Positions 9,135 to 17,125 of a DNA stretch of 64,000 bases are shown here, in pieces. The position numbers and the translations under genes are program-made. The DNA is from Roseateles puraquae. Its GTDB lineage: Bacteria > Pseudomonadota > Gammaproteobacteria > Burkholderiales > Burkholderiaceae_C. The stretch's first letter is position 1, and the number at the start of each line of letters is the position of its first letter. The notes beneath the pieces were generated by a model. The model had not been told where the DNA came from. It saw only the letters and a list, made by a program, of their open reading frames with translations, and did no database searches. Location: contig NZ_NISI01000002.1 in the NCBI RefSeq assembly GCF_002205845.1, forward strand, positions 558,001-622,000. Direction: 5' to 3'.

Positions 9135-9460
9135 GGCCTCAACTCCTGCATGAGTTCACGGTAACGCTTCTGCGCCAGCGCCAAGTCGGCCCGGCTGGTC
9201 GCCTGCGTCTTCTTCTGGAAACAGTGAAGCACGTAAACGCCGGCGCTGAACTTGGCGACATAGACCACCCGGAATGCGCCGGCCTGATCTTGAATCCGAA
9301 TCTCCATCACGCCGGCCCCGACCGTGCTCATCGGCTTCCAATCATGCGGCTCCTCGCCGAGCTGGATGCGATTGAGCTGGTAGCCCGCTTCGCGCATCGC
9401 CGAACCAGGAAACGCTTTCAGGTCCGCCAGTGAACTGCCTTTGAAGGTGAGTGGCTTCAT
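9131..9460 (-). CDS. RelE/HigB (Gp49-like) toxin
   Basis: 109-residue protein of the phage-derived Gp49-like/HigB group. It contains the conserved strand region VMEIRIQDQAGAFRVVYVA and the C-terminal helix VLHCFQKKTQATSRADLALA, whose Phe-Gln-Lys-Lys-Thr motif is typical. Such toxins are ribosome-dependent mRNA interferases. It is the first gene of a two-gene operon with the HTH antitoxin and is of normal length, so the pair looks intact. Confidence 0.85.
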   Translation of the reverse strand: MKPLTFKGSSLADLKAFPGSAMREAGYQLNRIQLGEEPHDWKPMSTVGAGVMEIRIQDQAGAFRVVYVAKFSAGVYVLHCFQKKTQATSRADLALAQKRYRELMQELRP

Positions 9461-9472
9461 CGCGCGCTTGCA

Positions 9473-9495
9473 GCATATCGGTTTTTGTATATTGC
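9473..9495. promoter_or_regulatory. Candidate HigBA operator/promoter
   Basis: An imperfect inverted repeat (GCATAT ... ATATTGC around a T-run) lies 12-35 bp upstream of the toxin start, in a locally AT-rich patch within GC-rich surroundings. Position and symmetry fit autoregulation by the HTH antitoxin. This is inferred from position only. Confidence 0.35.
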
Positions 9496-9611
9496 CTCAA
9501 GCTGGGCTTTGTCGCTGCTCCTCCCGTTGTTTGCGTGCCGCTTGCCAGGCGCCAGGTCTGGAGCAGAAGTGATTCGCTTCGGGGCGTTGGCGCCGGCCCG
9601 CGGATGCCGTG

Positions 9612-10775
9612 TCAGGCCTGCACGAGGTTGCGCCCCTGGCTCTTCGCGCGGTAGAGCGCCGCATCGGCCCGGGCCAGCACGGCGCGGGCGTCGGCGTCCC
9701 CAGGCTCGGCCTCGGCAATGCCGAAGCTCGCGCTCAGGGGCCAGTCCTGCGCCGCCCAGCGCAGCGGGGCCTCTTCCACCAGCATGCGCATGCGCTCGGC
9801 CACCAGGGCGGCGCCGGTGAGGTCGGTGTCGGTCAGCAGCAGGCAGAACTCCTCGCCGCCCAGGCGGCCGAAGCGGTCCACCTCGCGGATGCAGGGGCGC
9901 AGTTCCTCCACCATCTGGCGCAGCGCGGCGTCGCCTGCTGCATGACCCAGGGTGTCGTTGAGGTGCTTGAAACGGTCCATGTCGATCATGACCAGGGCGT
10001 AGCCGCGACCGCGCAGGAAGCCCGCATGGGCCTGCTCCAGCGCGGCATCGAAGGCGCGGCGGTTGAGGGTGCCGGTGAGCGGGTCGCGCTCCAGCAGGCG
10101 CTCGATGCGCAGGATGAGCCGCATCATCACCATGAAGGCCGCGGTCGCGTTCTGCAGCAGGGTCAGCACCAGCGAGCCCCACAGGAAGACGAGGTTGAAC
10201 CCGGTCGGCACCCGCATGTCCGGCGTGTGGCCGGGGTTGATGAAGGTCTCCACCGCGCGGGCGCCCATCAGCACCGCGATCAGGAACAGGGGGAGCGTCA
10301 GCGGCGCGGGCGACAGCCGGCCGTCCGTGCGGTGGCCCAGTGAGCGGCGGGCCCGCAGGCCTGCCATCAGCGCCAGGCTGGCACCCGCCACGCTGACGAT
10401 GCGGGACTGCCATCGCAGGTCGCCTTCATAGGGCAATTGCAGCAGCGCAAGGGCGGCGATCAGCACGACGGCGGCGCTCGCCCGCCAGGCCAGTCGTCGT
10501 GTGGTGATGTCTGATACGGCCGCCCCCAGCAGCGCGAACGACGTGATGATCAGCAGGTCGCTTGGCCAGTAGGTGAAGGTATCGGGCAACTGGCCGCGCA
10601 GCGCGTGCAGCGTCAGCGAGCCGGCCGCGGCGGCATTGCTGCAGGCCAGGGCGAGCGAGGCCCGCGGTGCCACCCGCGCGACCAGGGCCATGGCCAGCCA
10701 GACGATGGTGGCGGTGGCGGCGATCAGGATGACGCCGGCCAGCAGCGTCAGGGTCTGGGCGGACGTCACCGTCAT
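9612..10775 (-). CDS. Membrane diguanylate cyclase (GGDEF), second of a tandem pair
   Basis: 387-residue protein. The first 200 residues hold about six hydrophobic helices (a membrane sensor of unknown signal), followed by a GGDEF domain. The active-site loop reads GGEEF, preceded five residues upstream by the inhibitory I-site REVD. The substrate-site helix DPLTGTLNRRAFDAAL and the FKHLNDTLGHAAGD segment are intact. It should make cyclic di-GMP from two GTP with product inhibition. The ATG overlaps the stop of the upstream paralogue (ATGA), so the two are coupled. Confidence 0.9.
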   Translation of the reverse strand: MTVTSAQTLTLLAGVILIAATATIVWLAMALVARVAPRASLALACSNAAAAGSLTLHALRGQLPDTFTYWPSDLLIITSFALLGAAVSDITTRRLAWRASAAVVLIAALALLQLPYEGDLRWQSRIVSVAGASLALMAGLRARRSLGHRTDGRLSPAPLTLPLFLIAVLMGARAVETFINPGHTPDMRVPTGFNLVFLWGSLVLTLLQNATAAFMVMMRLILRIERLLERDPLTGTLNRRAFDAALEQAHAGFLRGRGYALVMIDMDRFKHLNDTLGHAAGDAALRQMVEELRPCIREVDRFGRLGGEEFCLLLTDTDLTGAALVAERMRMLVEEAPLRWAAQDWPLSASFGIAEAEPGDADARAVLARADAALYRAKSQGRNLVQA

Positions 10776-11962
10776 GCAGGCCCCGGCGTCGGTTGATCGG
10801 CCACGCAGACCCGGTTGCGGCCCTCGGCCTTGGCGCGGTAGAGCTCGGCGTCGGCACGTGCCAGCACCCCTTCGCCCCGGGCATCGCCCACCCCCGGCAG
10901 TGCGACCCCGAAGCTGGCGGTGAGGGGCAGGTCTTGCGACTGCCACCGCAGCGGGCTGGCTTCCAACCGGGCGCGCAGCCGCTCGGCAATCATCGCGGCA
11001 GCGGCCTGGTCGCGCGGCGAGGACAGCGGCAGCAGCACGCAGAACTCCTCGCCGCCCAGCCGCCCGAGGCGGTCCAGCTCACGCAGGCTGGCCTGCCACA
11101 GCGCCACGCAATGCAGCAGGGCGGCGTCGCCCGCCGCATGGCCATGGGCATCGTTGACGCGCTTGAAGTGGTCGATGTCGATCATGATCAACGCGAAGCC
11201 CCGGCCGCGGGCCAGCTGCGCCTGGGCCTCCGCCAGGGCCTGCTCGAAGGCGCGCCGGTTGAGTGCGCCGGTCAGCGGGTCGCGGTGCGTCAGGTGCTGG
11301 ATGCGCATGATCAGCCGCCAGATCATCAGTGCGATCAGGCTGAGGCTGATGCCCACGGTCAGCATCAGGCCCAGCGCCGCCCGCCAGGGGCCGGGCAGCG
11401 GGTTGGCCAGCAGCCGCTCGCCCCAGCCGGGCACCAGGATGAGCAGGCTGGCCTGCAGCAGGCTCAGCACGAACAGTGCCGCGAAGGGCAGGGCGGTGCA
11501 GACGGTGATGCCGGTCGAGAGCCGATCACCCACGCCGCGCCAGATCTCGCGCACGGCCAGCGCGGCCAGCACCGCCACGGTCAGCAGGTTGACGCCTTGC
11601 GGCGCGATGGCGGAGCCGCTGGCCATGCCCGCCACGATGCCCACGGCCCCGGCGCCGCTGATCCAGGCGATGTGGCGCGGCCGCACCCGGCTGCCCAGCA
11701 TGCGGCGCAGGGCCAGCAGCAACAGCACGATGCTGGCCAGCAGCAGCAGTTCGGTGAGGCCAAGTCGCACGGCGGCCGGCCAGCCCACCATGCAGTCGCC
11801 GCAACTCAGGTGCGGGACGCGGGCGAGATGGCTGGCCACCATTAGCCAGCTGGCGCGCGGCGCGATGCGAAAGGCCTTGGCCAGCACGAGCCAGGCCAGC
11901 GCCGCCATCAGGTTGAAGGCCGTGCTGATCTGCAGCAGGGTCGGGACGTCGAGGAATTTCAT
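10772..11962 (-). CDS. Membrane diguanylate cyclase (GGDEF), first of a tandem pair
   Basis: 396-residue paralogue of the downstream gene with the same plan: six or more hydrophobic helices (about residues 8-215), then a GGDEF domain. The active site is GGEEF, the I-site is RELD, and the conserved DPLTGALNRRAFEQAL and FKRVNDAHGHAAGD segments are present, so it should be an active, feedback-inhibited c-di-GMP synthase. The chosen start is MKFLDV; longer versions add non-conserved sequence. It is divergent from the SDR gene with only about 33 bp between starts. Confidence 0.9.
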   Translation of the reverse strand: MKFLDVPTLLQISTAFNLMAALAWLVLAKAFRIAPRASWLMVASHLARVPHLSCGDCMVGWPAAVRLGLTELLLLASIVLLLLALRRMLGSRVRPRHIAWISGAGAVGIVAGMASGSAIAPQGVNLLTVAVLAALAVREIWRGVGDRLSTGITVCTALPFAALFVLSLLQASLLILVPGWGERLLANPLPGPWRAALGLMLTVGISLSLIALMIWRLIMRIQHLTHRDPLTGALNRRAFEQALAEAQAQLARGRGFALIMIDIDHFKRVNDAHGHAAGDAALLHCVALWQASLRELDRLGRLGGEEFCVLLPLSSPRDQAAAAMIAERLRARLEASPLRWQSQDLPLTASFGVALPGVGDARGEGVLARADAELYRAKAEGRNRVCVADQPTPGPA

Positions 11963-11995
11963 GAACAGCCTCACATCATCTCCGACAACCTGACA

Positions 11996-12745
11996 ATGCC
12001 ACGCATGTCGAACTGGATCTTGATCACCGGCGGCTCCCGCGGCATTGGCGCAGCCACCGCGCTGCGTTGTGCCCAAGCCGGCTGGGATGTGGCCATCAAC
12101 TACGCCCGCGACGCCGCCGCCGCCGAGGCGGTGGCCGCGAAGGTGCGAGCCCTGGGCCGGCAAGCCCTGTCGCTGCGGGCGGATGTGGCCGACGAGGCGC
12201 AAGTGCAGGCGTTGTTCAGCCAGCTGGATGCCGCAGGCGGCCGGCTGGCGGGCTTGGTGAACAACGCCGGCATCGTCGCCCCGGCGGCCCGGCTGGAGGC
12301 CATGACACCGGCGCGCTGGCGGCGCCTGTTCGACGTGAACGTCGTGGGCACGCTGCTGTGCTGCCAGCAGGCGGCGCAGCGCATGAGCACCGCCCGCATT
12401 GGCCAGGGGGGCGCGATCGTCAACCTCAGCTCACGGGCGGCGGAGTTCGGCTCCGCCGGCATCTATGTGGACTACGCCGCCACCAAGGGCGCGGTGGACA
12501 CGCTGACCAAGGGCCTGGCGCGTGAGCTCATCACCGAGGGCATTCGCGTCAACGGGGTGCGCCCAGGCGTCATCGAGACGGAGATCCATGCCGACAGCGG
12601 CCTGGACCCGCAGAGCGTGGCGGCCACCATCCCCATCCAGCGCCTGGGCCGGCCCGAAGAGATCGCCGAGGCCATCGTGTGGCTGCTGGGTGATGGGGCG
12701 AGCTACACCGTGGGCGCCATCCTGGACGTGGCCGGGGGGCGTTAG
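11996..12745 (+). CDS. Short-chain dehydrogenase/reductase (SDR)
   Basis: 249-residue NAD(P)-dependent oxidoreductase. It has the Gly-rich cofactor motif TGGSRGIGAA near residue 12, the NNAG motif near 91, and catalytic Ser/Tyr/Lys in NLSSRAAEFGSAGIYVDYAATKGA (Tyr-x3-Lys near 160). The C-terminal LGRPEEIAEAIVWLLGDGA is typical of FabG-like classical SDRs. The substrate is unknown. A second in-frame ATG at 12005 (MSNWILITGG) is equally plausible. The gene converges on rlpA with a 10-bp gap. Confidence 0.88.
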   Translation: MPRMSNWILITGGSRGIGAATALRCAQAGWDVAINYARDAAAAEAVAAKVRALGRQALSLRADVADEAQVQALFSQLDAAGGRLAGLVNNAGIVAPAARLEAMTPARWRRLFDVNVVGTLLCCQQAAQRMSTARIGQGGAIVNLSSRAAEFGSAGIYVDYAATKGAVDTLTKGLARELITEGIRVNGVRPGVIETEIHADSGLDPQSVAATIPIQRLGRPEEIAEAIVWLLGDGASYTVGAILDVAGGR

Positions 12746-12755
12746 TGCCCCAGGC

Positions 12756-13676
12756 TTAGCGTTTCTCTACCAGCGTGGTGTCCAGCCCCCGCGTCTCGCG
12801 CAGGCGAGTGGCGGTGCTGCGAGCCTCGTCAGCCGTGGGGAAGGGGCCGGCGCGCAGGCGGTGCAGGCCGGCTTCTCGCACGATGGTGAGCAGTGGCAGC
12901 AGCGTGAGATCGGCCTCGGCCACGTACTGGCGCAGGGCTTCGGCGCCGTCGAGCTTGCCGAAGGCGCCGAACTGCAGCCAGTACGTGACCGCCGCGCCCG
13001 GCGTGGTCTCGCGCACGGGGCCGCCCGGAGGCGTGTCAGGCACATAGACCGGCGCCGGCTCGTTGGCGGGCAGCTGCCAGTTGCCCGCGCGGATCTCGGC
13101 GTAGGTGATGCGCTTCACCTCCACCGGGGCCACGCCGCGCAGCAGGTCGAGCTTGAGGGCGGCGGTGTAGCTCAGGTCGATGATGCGGCCCTTGTGAAAG
13201 GGCCCGCGGTCGTTGATGCGCACGATGATTTCGCGGCCGTTGGCCGGGTTGCGCACGCGGGCGTAGCTCGGGATGGGCAACGTCGCGTGCGCGGCCGTCA
13301 TCGCGTACATGTTGTAGACCTCGCCGCTGGCGGTGGGCCGGCCGTGGAACTTGCGGCCGTACCAGGAGGCCAGGCCTCGGTCGGCGTAGGGCGCGTCTGT
13401 CGCGATGGGTTCGTAGCGCTCGCCGAGCACCTCGTAGGGCTTGTTGGGCCCCCCGATGCGGATGGGCTCCAGCCGCGGCACGGCGTCAGGCACGCGGCTC
13501 AGGTCGGCGGGCGGGTTGGGTAGCGGGCCGTCGCGGTCGGTGGGTGCGCTGCTCGATGGTGCGCTTGCCGGCGCCGGCGACCGCGTGGCGCAGCCGGTCA
13601 TCAGCGCCAGCAGCGTCAGGGCCATCGCCAGCCCAGTATGCTGCGCGCTGTCTTTGCATCGTCCAAGCCATGCCAT
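12756..13676 (-). CDS. rlpA: RlpA-type septal lytic transglycosylase lipoprotein with SPOR domain
   Basis: 306-residue predicted outer-membrane lipoprotein (hydrophobic stretch ending LMTGC, lipidated Cys near residue 29). The double-psi beta-barrel domain shows GLASWYGRKFHGRPTASGE, THATLP-like AHATLPIPSYARV and the catalytic region VRINDRGPF. The C-terminal 70 residues form a SPOR peptidoglycan-binding domain (YWLQFGAFGKLDGAEALRQY). RlpA cleaves denuded glycan strands at the division septum. With this start the ATG overlaps the divergent neighbour's ATG by two bases; an internal ATG at 13625 would leave 50 bp between genes but a very short signal. Confidence 0.85.
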   Translation of the reverse strand: MAWLGRCKDSAQHTGLAMALTLLALMTGCATRSPAPASAPSSSAPTDRDGPLPNPPADLSRVPDAVPRLEPIRIGGPNKPYEVLGERYEPIATDAPYADRGLASWYGRKFHGRPTASGEVYNMYAMTAAHATLPIPSYARVRNPANGREIIVRINDRGPFHKGRIIDLSYTAALKLDLLRGVAPVEVKRITYAEIRAGNWQLPANEPAPVYVPDTPPGGPVRETTPGAAVTYWLQFGAFGKLDGAEALRQYVAEADLTLLPLLTIVREAGLHRLRAGPFPTADEARSTATRLRETRGLDTTLVEKR

Positions 13677-14373
13677 GAGCAATTTCGTCTTCCCTCCGGC
13701 CGAGATTCCCAGCGCCGCCGTCCGTGGCACGGACGCGCGCTACGCGGTGCGCCGCATCTTCTGCGTCGGCCGCAACTATGCCGATCATGCCCGCGAGATG
13801 GGCGCCGACCCGACGCGCGAGCCGCCCTTCTATTTCACCAAACCCGCCCATGCGCTGACGCCCTCCGGCGCCACCGTGCCGTATCCGACGGAAACTAAGA
13901 ACTACCACTACGAGATGGAGCTGGTGCTCGCCCTGGGTGCGCCGGTGTTCAAGGTCACGCCGGAGGCGGCGGTGGCCGCCATCTGGGGCTATGCCGCGGG
14001 CCTGGACATGACCCGGCGCGACCTGCAGGCCGCCGCCAAGGCCGCCGGCAAGCCCTGGGACACTGCCAAGGGCTTCGACCAATCCGCCATCCTGGGCGAC
14101 ATCGTGCGCGTGAGCGACGTGGGCCGCCTGGACAAGGGCGCCATCACGCTGTCGGTCAACGGCGTGGAGAAGCAGCATGGCGACCTGGCCGACATGATCT
14201 GGAACGCCGCCGAGATCGTCTCCAACCTGAGCCACCTCTATCACCTGCACCCGGGCGACCTGATCTACACCGGCACGCCCGCCGGCGTGGGCGCGGTGGT
14301 GCCGGGCGATGTGCTGGTGGGCCGTATCGAGGGCCTGGGCGACATCACGCTGACCGTGGGGCAGCCCGAGTGA
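13675..14373 (+). CDS. Fumarylacetoacetate hydrolase-family protein
   Basis: 232-residue enzyme of the FAH superfamily. It shows FCVGRNYADHAREMG near residue 28, the metal-binding acidic cluster HYEMELVLALG near 82, GYAAGLDMTRRDLQ near 108, GKGFDQSA-like AKGFDQSAILGD, and GDLIYTGTPAGVG near 200. Relatives act as acylpyruvases, oxaloacetate decarboxylases or fumarylpyruvate hydrolases; the length fits the acylpyruvase/fumarylpyruvate group. Its TGA overlaps the ATG of nadC, indicating coupled expression. Confidence 0.88.
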   Translation: MSNFVFPPAEIPSAAVRGTDARYAVRRIFCVGRNYADHAREMGADPTREPPFYFTKPAHALTPSGATVPYPTETKNYHYEMELVLALGAPVFKVTPEAAVAAIWGYAAGLDMTRRDLQAAAKAAGKPWDTAKGFDQSAILGDIVRVSDVGRLDKGAITLSVNGVEKQHGDLADMIWNAAEIVSNLSHLYHLHPGDLIYTGTPAGVGAVVPGDVLVGRIEGLGDITLTVGQPE

Positions 14374-15242
14374 TGTTTGCCGAGGAGACCCTGGCCGAGG
14401 CGCGTGCGCGCAACATCCAGGATGCGCTGGCCGAGGACATCGGCCGCTGCGACTGGACGGCGCAGCTGGTGCCCGCCGGCCGTCGCGTGGCGGCGCAAGT
14501 GAAGGTGCGCGAGGCCGCGGTGCTGTGCGGCCGTGACTGGTTCGACGGCGTGTTCGCCGCGCTGGACGCCACCACCCGCATCGAGTGGCTGTACGACGAA
14601 GGCGCTGCGATGACGCCGGACAGCCTGGTCTGCCGCATCCAGGCCGATGGCCGCGCGCTGCTGAGTGCGGAGCGCCCGGCGCTGAACTTTCTGCAGCTGC
14701 TCTCCGGCACCGCCACGATCACCCGCGCCCATGTGGACGCGGTAGCCGGCGCCAGTCCCAACCCGCGCGGCTGCGCCATCCTGGACACCCGCAAGACCCT
14801 GCCCGGCCTGCGCCTGGCGCAGAAGTACGCGGTGCGTGTGGGCGGTGGGCAGAACCAGCGCCTGGCGCTGTATGCCGGCATCCTGATCAAGGAGAACCAC
14901 ATCGCGGCGGCGGGTGGCGTGGGTGCGGCTCTGCGTGCGGCCCAGGCGCTGAACGCAGGCGTGGACATCCAGGTCGAGGTGGAGACCATCGAGCAATTGC
15001 GCGAGGCGCTGGACGCCGGTGCGGTGAGCGTGCTGCTGGACAACTTCACCGAGCCGCAGATGCGCGAAGCCGTCGCCGTGAACGCCGGGCGTGCGCTGCT
15101 GGAGGTGTCGGGCGGCGTGGCGCTGGACCAGTTGCGCTGGATTGCGGCGACTGGGGTGGACCGCATCTCCATCGGCCGCCTGACCAAGGACGTGCGCGCG
15201 GTGGACTACTCCATGCGCGTGCTCGGGCCGATCGCGGGCTGA
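14373..15242 (+). CDS. nadC: Nicotinate-nucleotide pyrophosphorylase (carboxylating)
   Basis: 289-residue enzyme of de novo NAD synthesis, converting quinolinate and PRPP to nicotinate mononucleotide, CO2 and PPi. Recognisable segments are EDIGRCDWTAQLV, ERPALNFLQLLSGTAT, DTRKTLPGLRLAQKYAVRVGGG (PRPP/quinolinate site), KENHI, VEVETIEQLREAL and LLDNF, and the GGVALDQLRWIAATGVDRIS barrel end. The length is normal. A GTG one codon earlier is possible; the ATG overlapping the upstream stop (TGATG) is preferred. No nadA or nadB lies in the window. Confidence 0.95.
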   Translation: MFAEETLAEARARNIQDALAEDIGRCDWTAQLVPAGRRVAAQVKVREAAVLCGRDWFDGVFAALDATTRIEWLYDEGAAMTPDSLVCRIQADGRALLSAERPALNFLQLLSGTATITRAHVDAVAGASPNPRGCAILDTRKTLPGLRLAQKYAVRVGGGQNQRLALYAGILIKENHIAAAGGVGAALRAAQALNAGVDIQVEVETIEQLREALDAGAVSVLLDNFTEPQMREAVAVNAGRALLEVSGGVALDQLRWIAATGVDRISIGRLTKDVRAVDYSMRVLGPIAG

Positions 15243-15252
15243 GCCGGCCCGA

Positions 15253-16134
15253 TCAGCCCATCAGGTGCGCCCTCACGCGCGCCGCTGCGTCGGCCGGGTC
15301 CTGCTGCATGAAGCAGTGCCCACCGGCCGTCACCTGCACGTGCACCTGCGACGGGTTGTGCCGCTGCGCGCGGGCACAGCCCACGGCCACGAAGGGCATC
15401 GTCTCGCGGCCATGCAGCAGCAGGGTCGGCACGGGGATGCGGCGCATGCGGGACCAGAGTTGTGACGGCATGGTGCTGAAAATCGTCGCCTCCAGCTCGG
15501 GGGCGCACTTGAGCTCGACGCTGCCGGTGGGCGTGTCGCGCAGCGCGTGCGTGGTGAAGGCTTCGAGCGCAGGCTCCGTCCAGCCGCGGTAGGTGCCGCG
15601 GCCCCGCAGGCGGTCGCGGGCTTCGTCACGGCTGGGCCATTCGCGGCGGCGCTTGCGGGAGGCTCGGGCCAAGGGGTTGGCGAAGCCGGCGCCGAGCCGA
15701 CCGATGACCTGGGCGGTCAGCAGCATGGGCGGCGGAAAGAGCACCGGGTCCAGCAGCACGGCACGCCGGAAGGGCTGGCCGGGTTCGGCCAGCAGCAGCC
15801 CCGTCTGCACGCCGCCGAAACTGTGGCCCAGCGCCAAGCAGGGCACGTCGCCATAGGCGCCGCGCCCGGTCTGGAACGCCTCCAGCGCCGCGTCGGCGCA
15901 GGTGTTCCAGCCGGGAAAGCGCGGCGCGGGTTCGCTGTCGCCATGCCCCGGGGCATCGGTCAGCCACAGGTCGAAATCGGCCGCCAGCAAGGCCAGCATC
16001 GGCTCATACACCCGCCCGCAGAAGCCATTGCCGTGCAGGAAATGCAGCAGCGGCTTGCCGCTGGGCGCGCTGCGCCAGCCGCGCAGCACGGTGCCGGTGA
16101 CGGGAGAGGCGTGGGCCCAGCATTCCAGGTTCAT
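15253..16134 (-). CDS. Alpha/beta-fold hydrolase
   Basis: 293-residue serine hydrolase-like protein without a signal peptide. The oxyanion region HFLHGNGFCG lies near residue 32, the nucleophile elbow GHSFGG near 105, the acid region TLLLHGRET near 240, and the catalytic His in AGGHCFMQQDP near 272. The substrate is unknown. It converges on nadC with a 10-bp gap. Upstream lies the hairpin-rich spacer that follows the Anbu gene. Confidence 0.82.
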   Translation of the reverse strand: MNLECWAHASPVTGTVLRGWRSAPSGKPLLHFLHGNGFCGRVYEPMLALLAADFDLWLTDAPGHGDSEPAPRFPGWNTCADAALEAFQTGRGAYGDVPCLALGHSFGGVQTGLLLAEPGQPFRRAVLLDPVLFPPPMLLTAQVIGRLGAGFANPLARASRKRRREWPSRDEARDRLRGRGTYRGWTEPALEAFTTHALRDTPTGSVELKCAPELEATIFSTMPSQLWSRMRRIPVPTLLLHGRETMPFVAVGCARAQRHNPSQVHVQVTAGGHCFMQQDPADAAARVRAHLMG

Positions 16135-16235
16135 GTCGAGAGGTTGAGTCGAGTTCTTCGGGCCAAGCGCCGGGCCGCCCCAAGCCGGCCCGGCGGGCGA
16201 CGTGCGCGCGGCTCAATGCCGCACGCGTCGCCGTC

Positions 16236-16363
16236 CCCCCGGGGGCTGAGGCCGGACGCGGTGAGCCCAGTGGGCTCACCGGGCCTGCCGAAGAGCAGCA
16301 GGCTAGCCTGCTGCGCGGTCTGCAAGACCGACCAGCCGCGCGGGCGTGCAGCCCCGCGAGGCT
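16236..16363. repeat. Array of five consecutive intergenic hairpins
   Basis: The 247-bp spacer between the Anbu and hydrolase genes carries five back-to-back inverted repeats: CCCCC/GGGGG at 16236-16245; a 10-bp perfect stem with AGT loop at 16259-16281; a perfect 20-bp palindrome at 16295-16314; a 6-bp stem with GCA loop at 16316-16330; and a bipartite stem (AGCC and CGCGGG arms) at 16334-16363. None has a T-tract. It could be a REP-like dispersed repeat or a transcript-stabilising/terminating structure. Confidence 0.75.
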
Positions 16364-16381
16364 GGGCGAGGGGCACCCGGT

Positions 16382-17125
16382 TCACGCGTCGAACCACGGT
16401 TCGTTGGGCAGGTCGTCAAAGACTTTGCGCAGGCCCGCGCTCCAGCCGTCGCGCAGCGCCAGGAAGTAGGGGTCGTCGCGCTCGATGCGGTGCGGCGGCT
16501 TCATGGCCTGCTCGAACTGGTTGGCGCGCAGCATCAGGATGTCGATGGGCAGGCCGACCGACAGGTTGGAGCGGATGGTGGAGTCAAAGCTCACCAGGGT
16601 GCACTTGGCGGCTTCGTCCAGCGGCGTGGTGTCGTAGCGCACCACGCGGTCGATGATGGGTTTGCCGTACTTGCTCTCGCCGATCTGGAAGTAGGGCGTG
16701 TCTTCCGTCGCCTCGATGAAGTTGCCCTGCGGGTAGATGTGGAAGAGCCGCGGGCCCTCGCCCTGGATCTGGCCGCCGAGCAGGAAGTTGGCGCCGAAGT
16801 CCACGCCCTGGCGCTGGCTGCCGCCTTCCGCGTCGCGGGCCACCACCTCCTTGAGCGTGCGCCCGAGCAGCACGGCGGCGTCGTAGAGGCTCGGCACGTT
16901 GAGCAGATGCTCGCCTTCGCCCTGCAGCCGAGCGTTCAGCAGCGAGAGGACCGACTGCGTCGTCGCCAGGTTCCCGGCTGTCAGGATGACGATCTCACGC
17001 TGGTGCGGGATCTGGAACTGGTACATCTTGCGGAAGCTCGCGATGTGGTCGATGCCCGCGTTGGTGCGGGTGTCGGACGCGAACAGCAGGCCTGAGCGCA
17101 GGCGCATCGCAACGCAATAAGTCAT
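16382..17125 (-). CDS. Anbu-type proteasome-like peptidase
   Basis: 247-residue member of the Ntn-hydrolase proteasome superfamily, Anbu (ancestral beta subunit) type. It opens MTYCVAMRL, putting a Thr directly after Met as the expected N-terminal nucleophile. The conserved GLLFASDTRTNAGIDHI and LTAGNLATTQSVLSLL segments follow, then GANFLLGGQ and the KCTLVSFDSTIRSNLSVG region. Anbu proteins assemble into ring- or helix-like oligomers; their physiological substrate is unsettled. The alpha-E, transglutaminase and ATP-grasp genes usually found with Anbu are absent here. Instead its ATG overlaps the upstream epimerase stop. Confidence 0.85.
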   Translation of the reverse strand: MTYCVAMRLRSGLLFASDTRTNAGIDHIASFRKMYQFQIPHQREIVILTAGNLATTQSVLSLLNARLQGEGEHLLNVPSLYDAAVLLGRTLKEVVARDAEGGSQRQGVDFGANFLLGGQIQGEGPRLFHIYPQGNFIEATEDTPYFQIGESKYGKPIIDRVVRYDTTPLDEAAKCTLVSFDSTIRSNLSVGLPIDILMLRANQFEQAMKPPHRIERDDPYFLALRDGWSAGLRKVFDDLPNEPWFDA

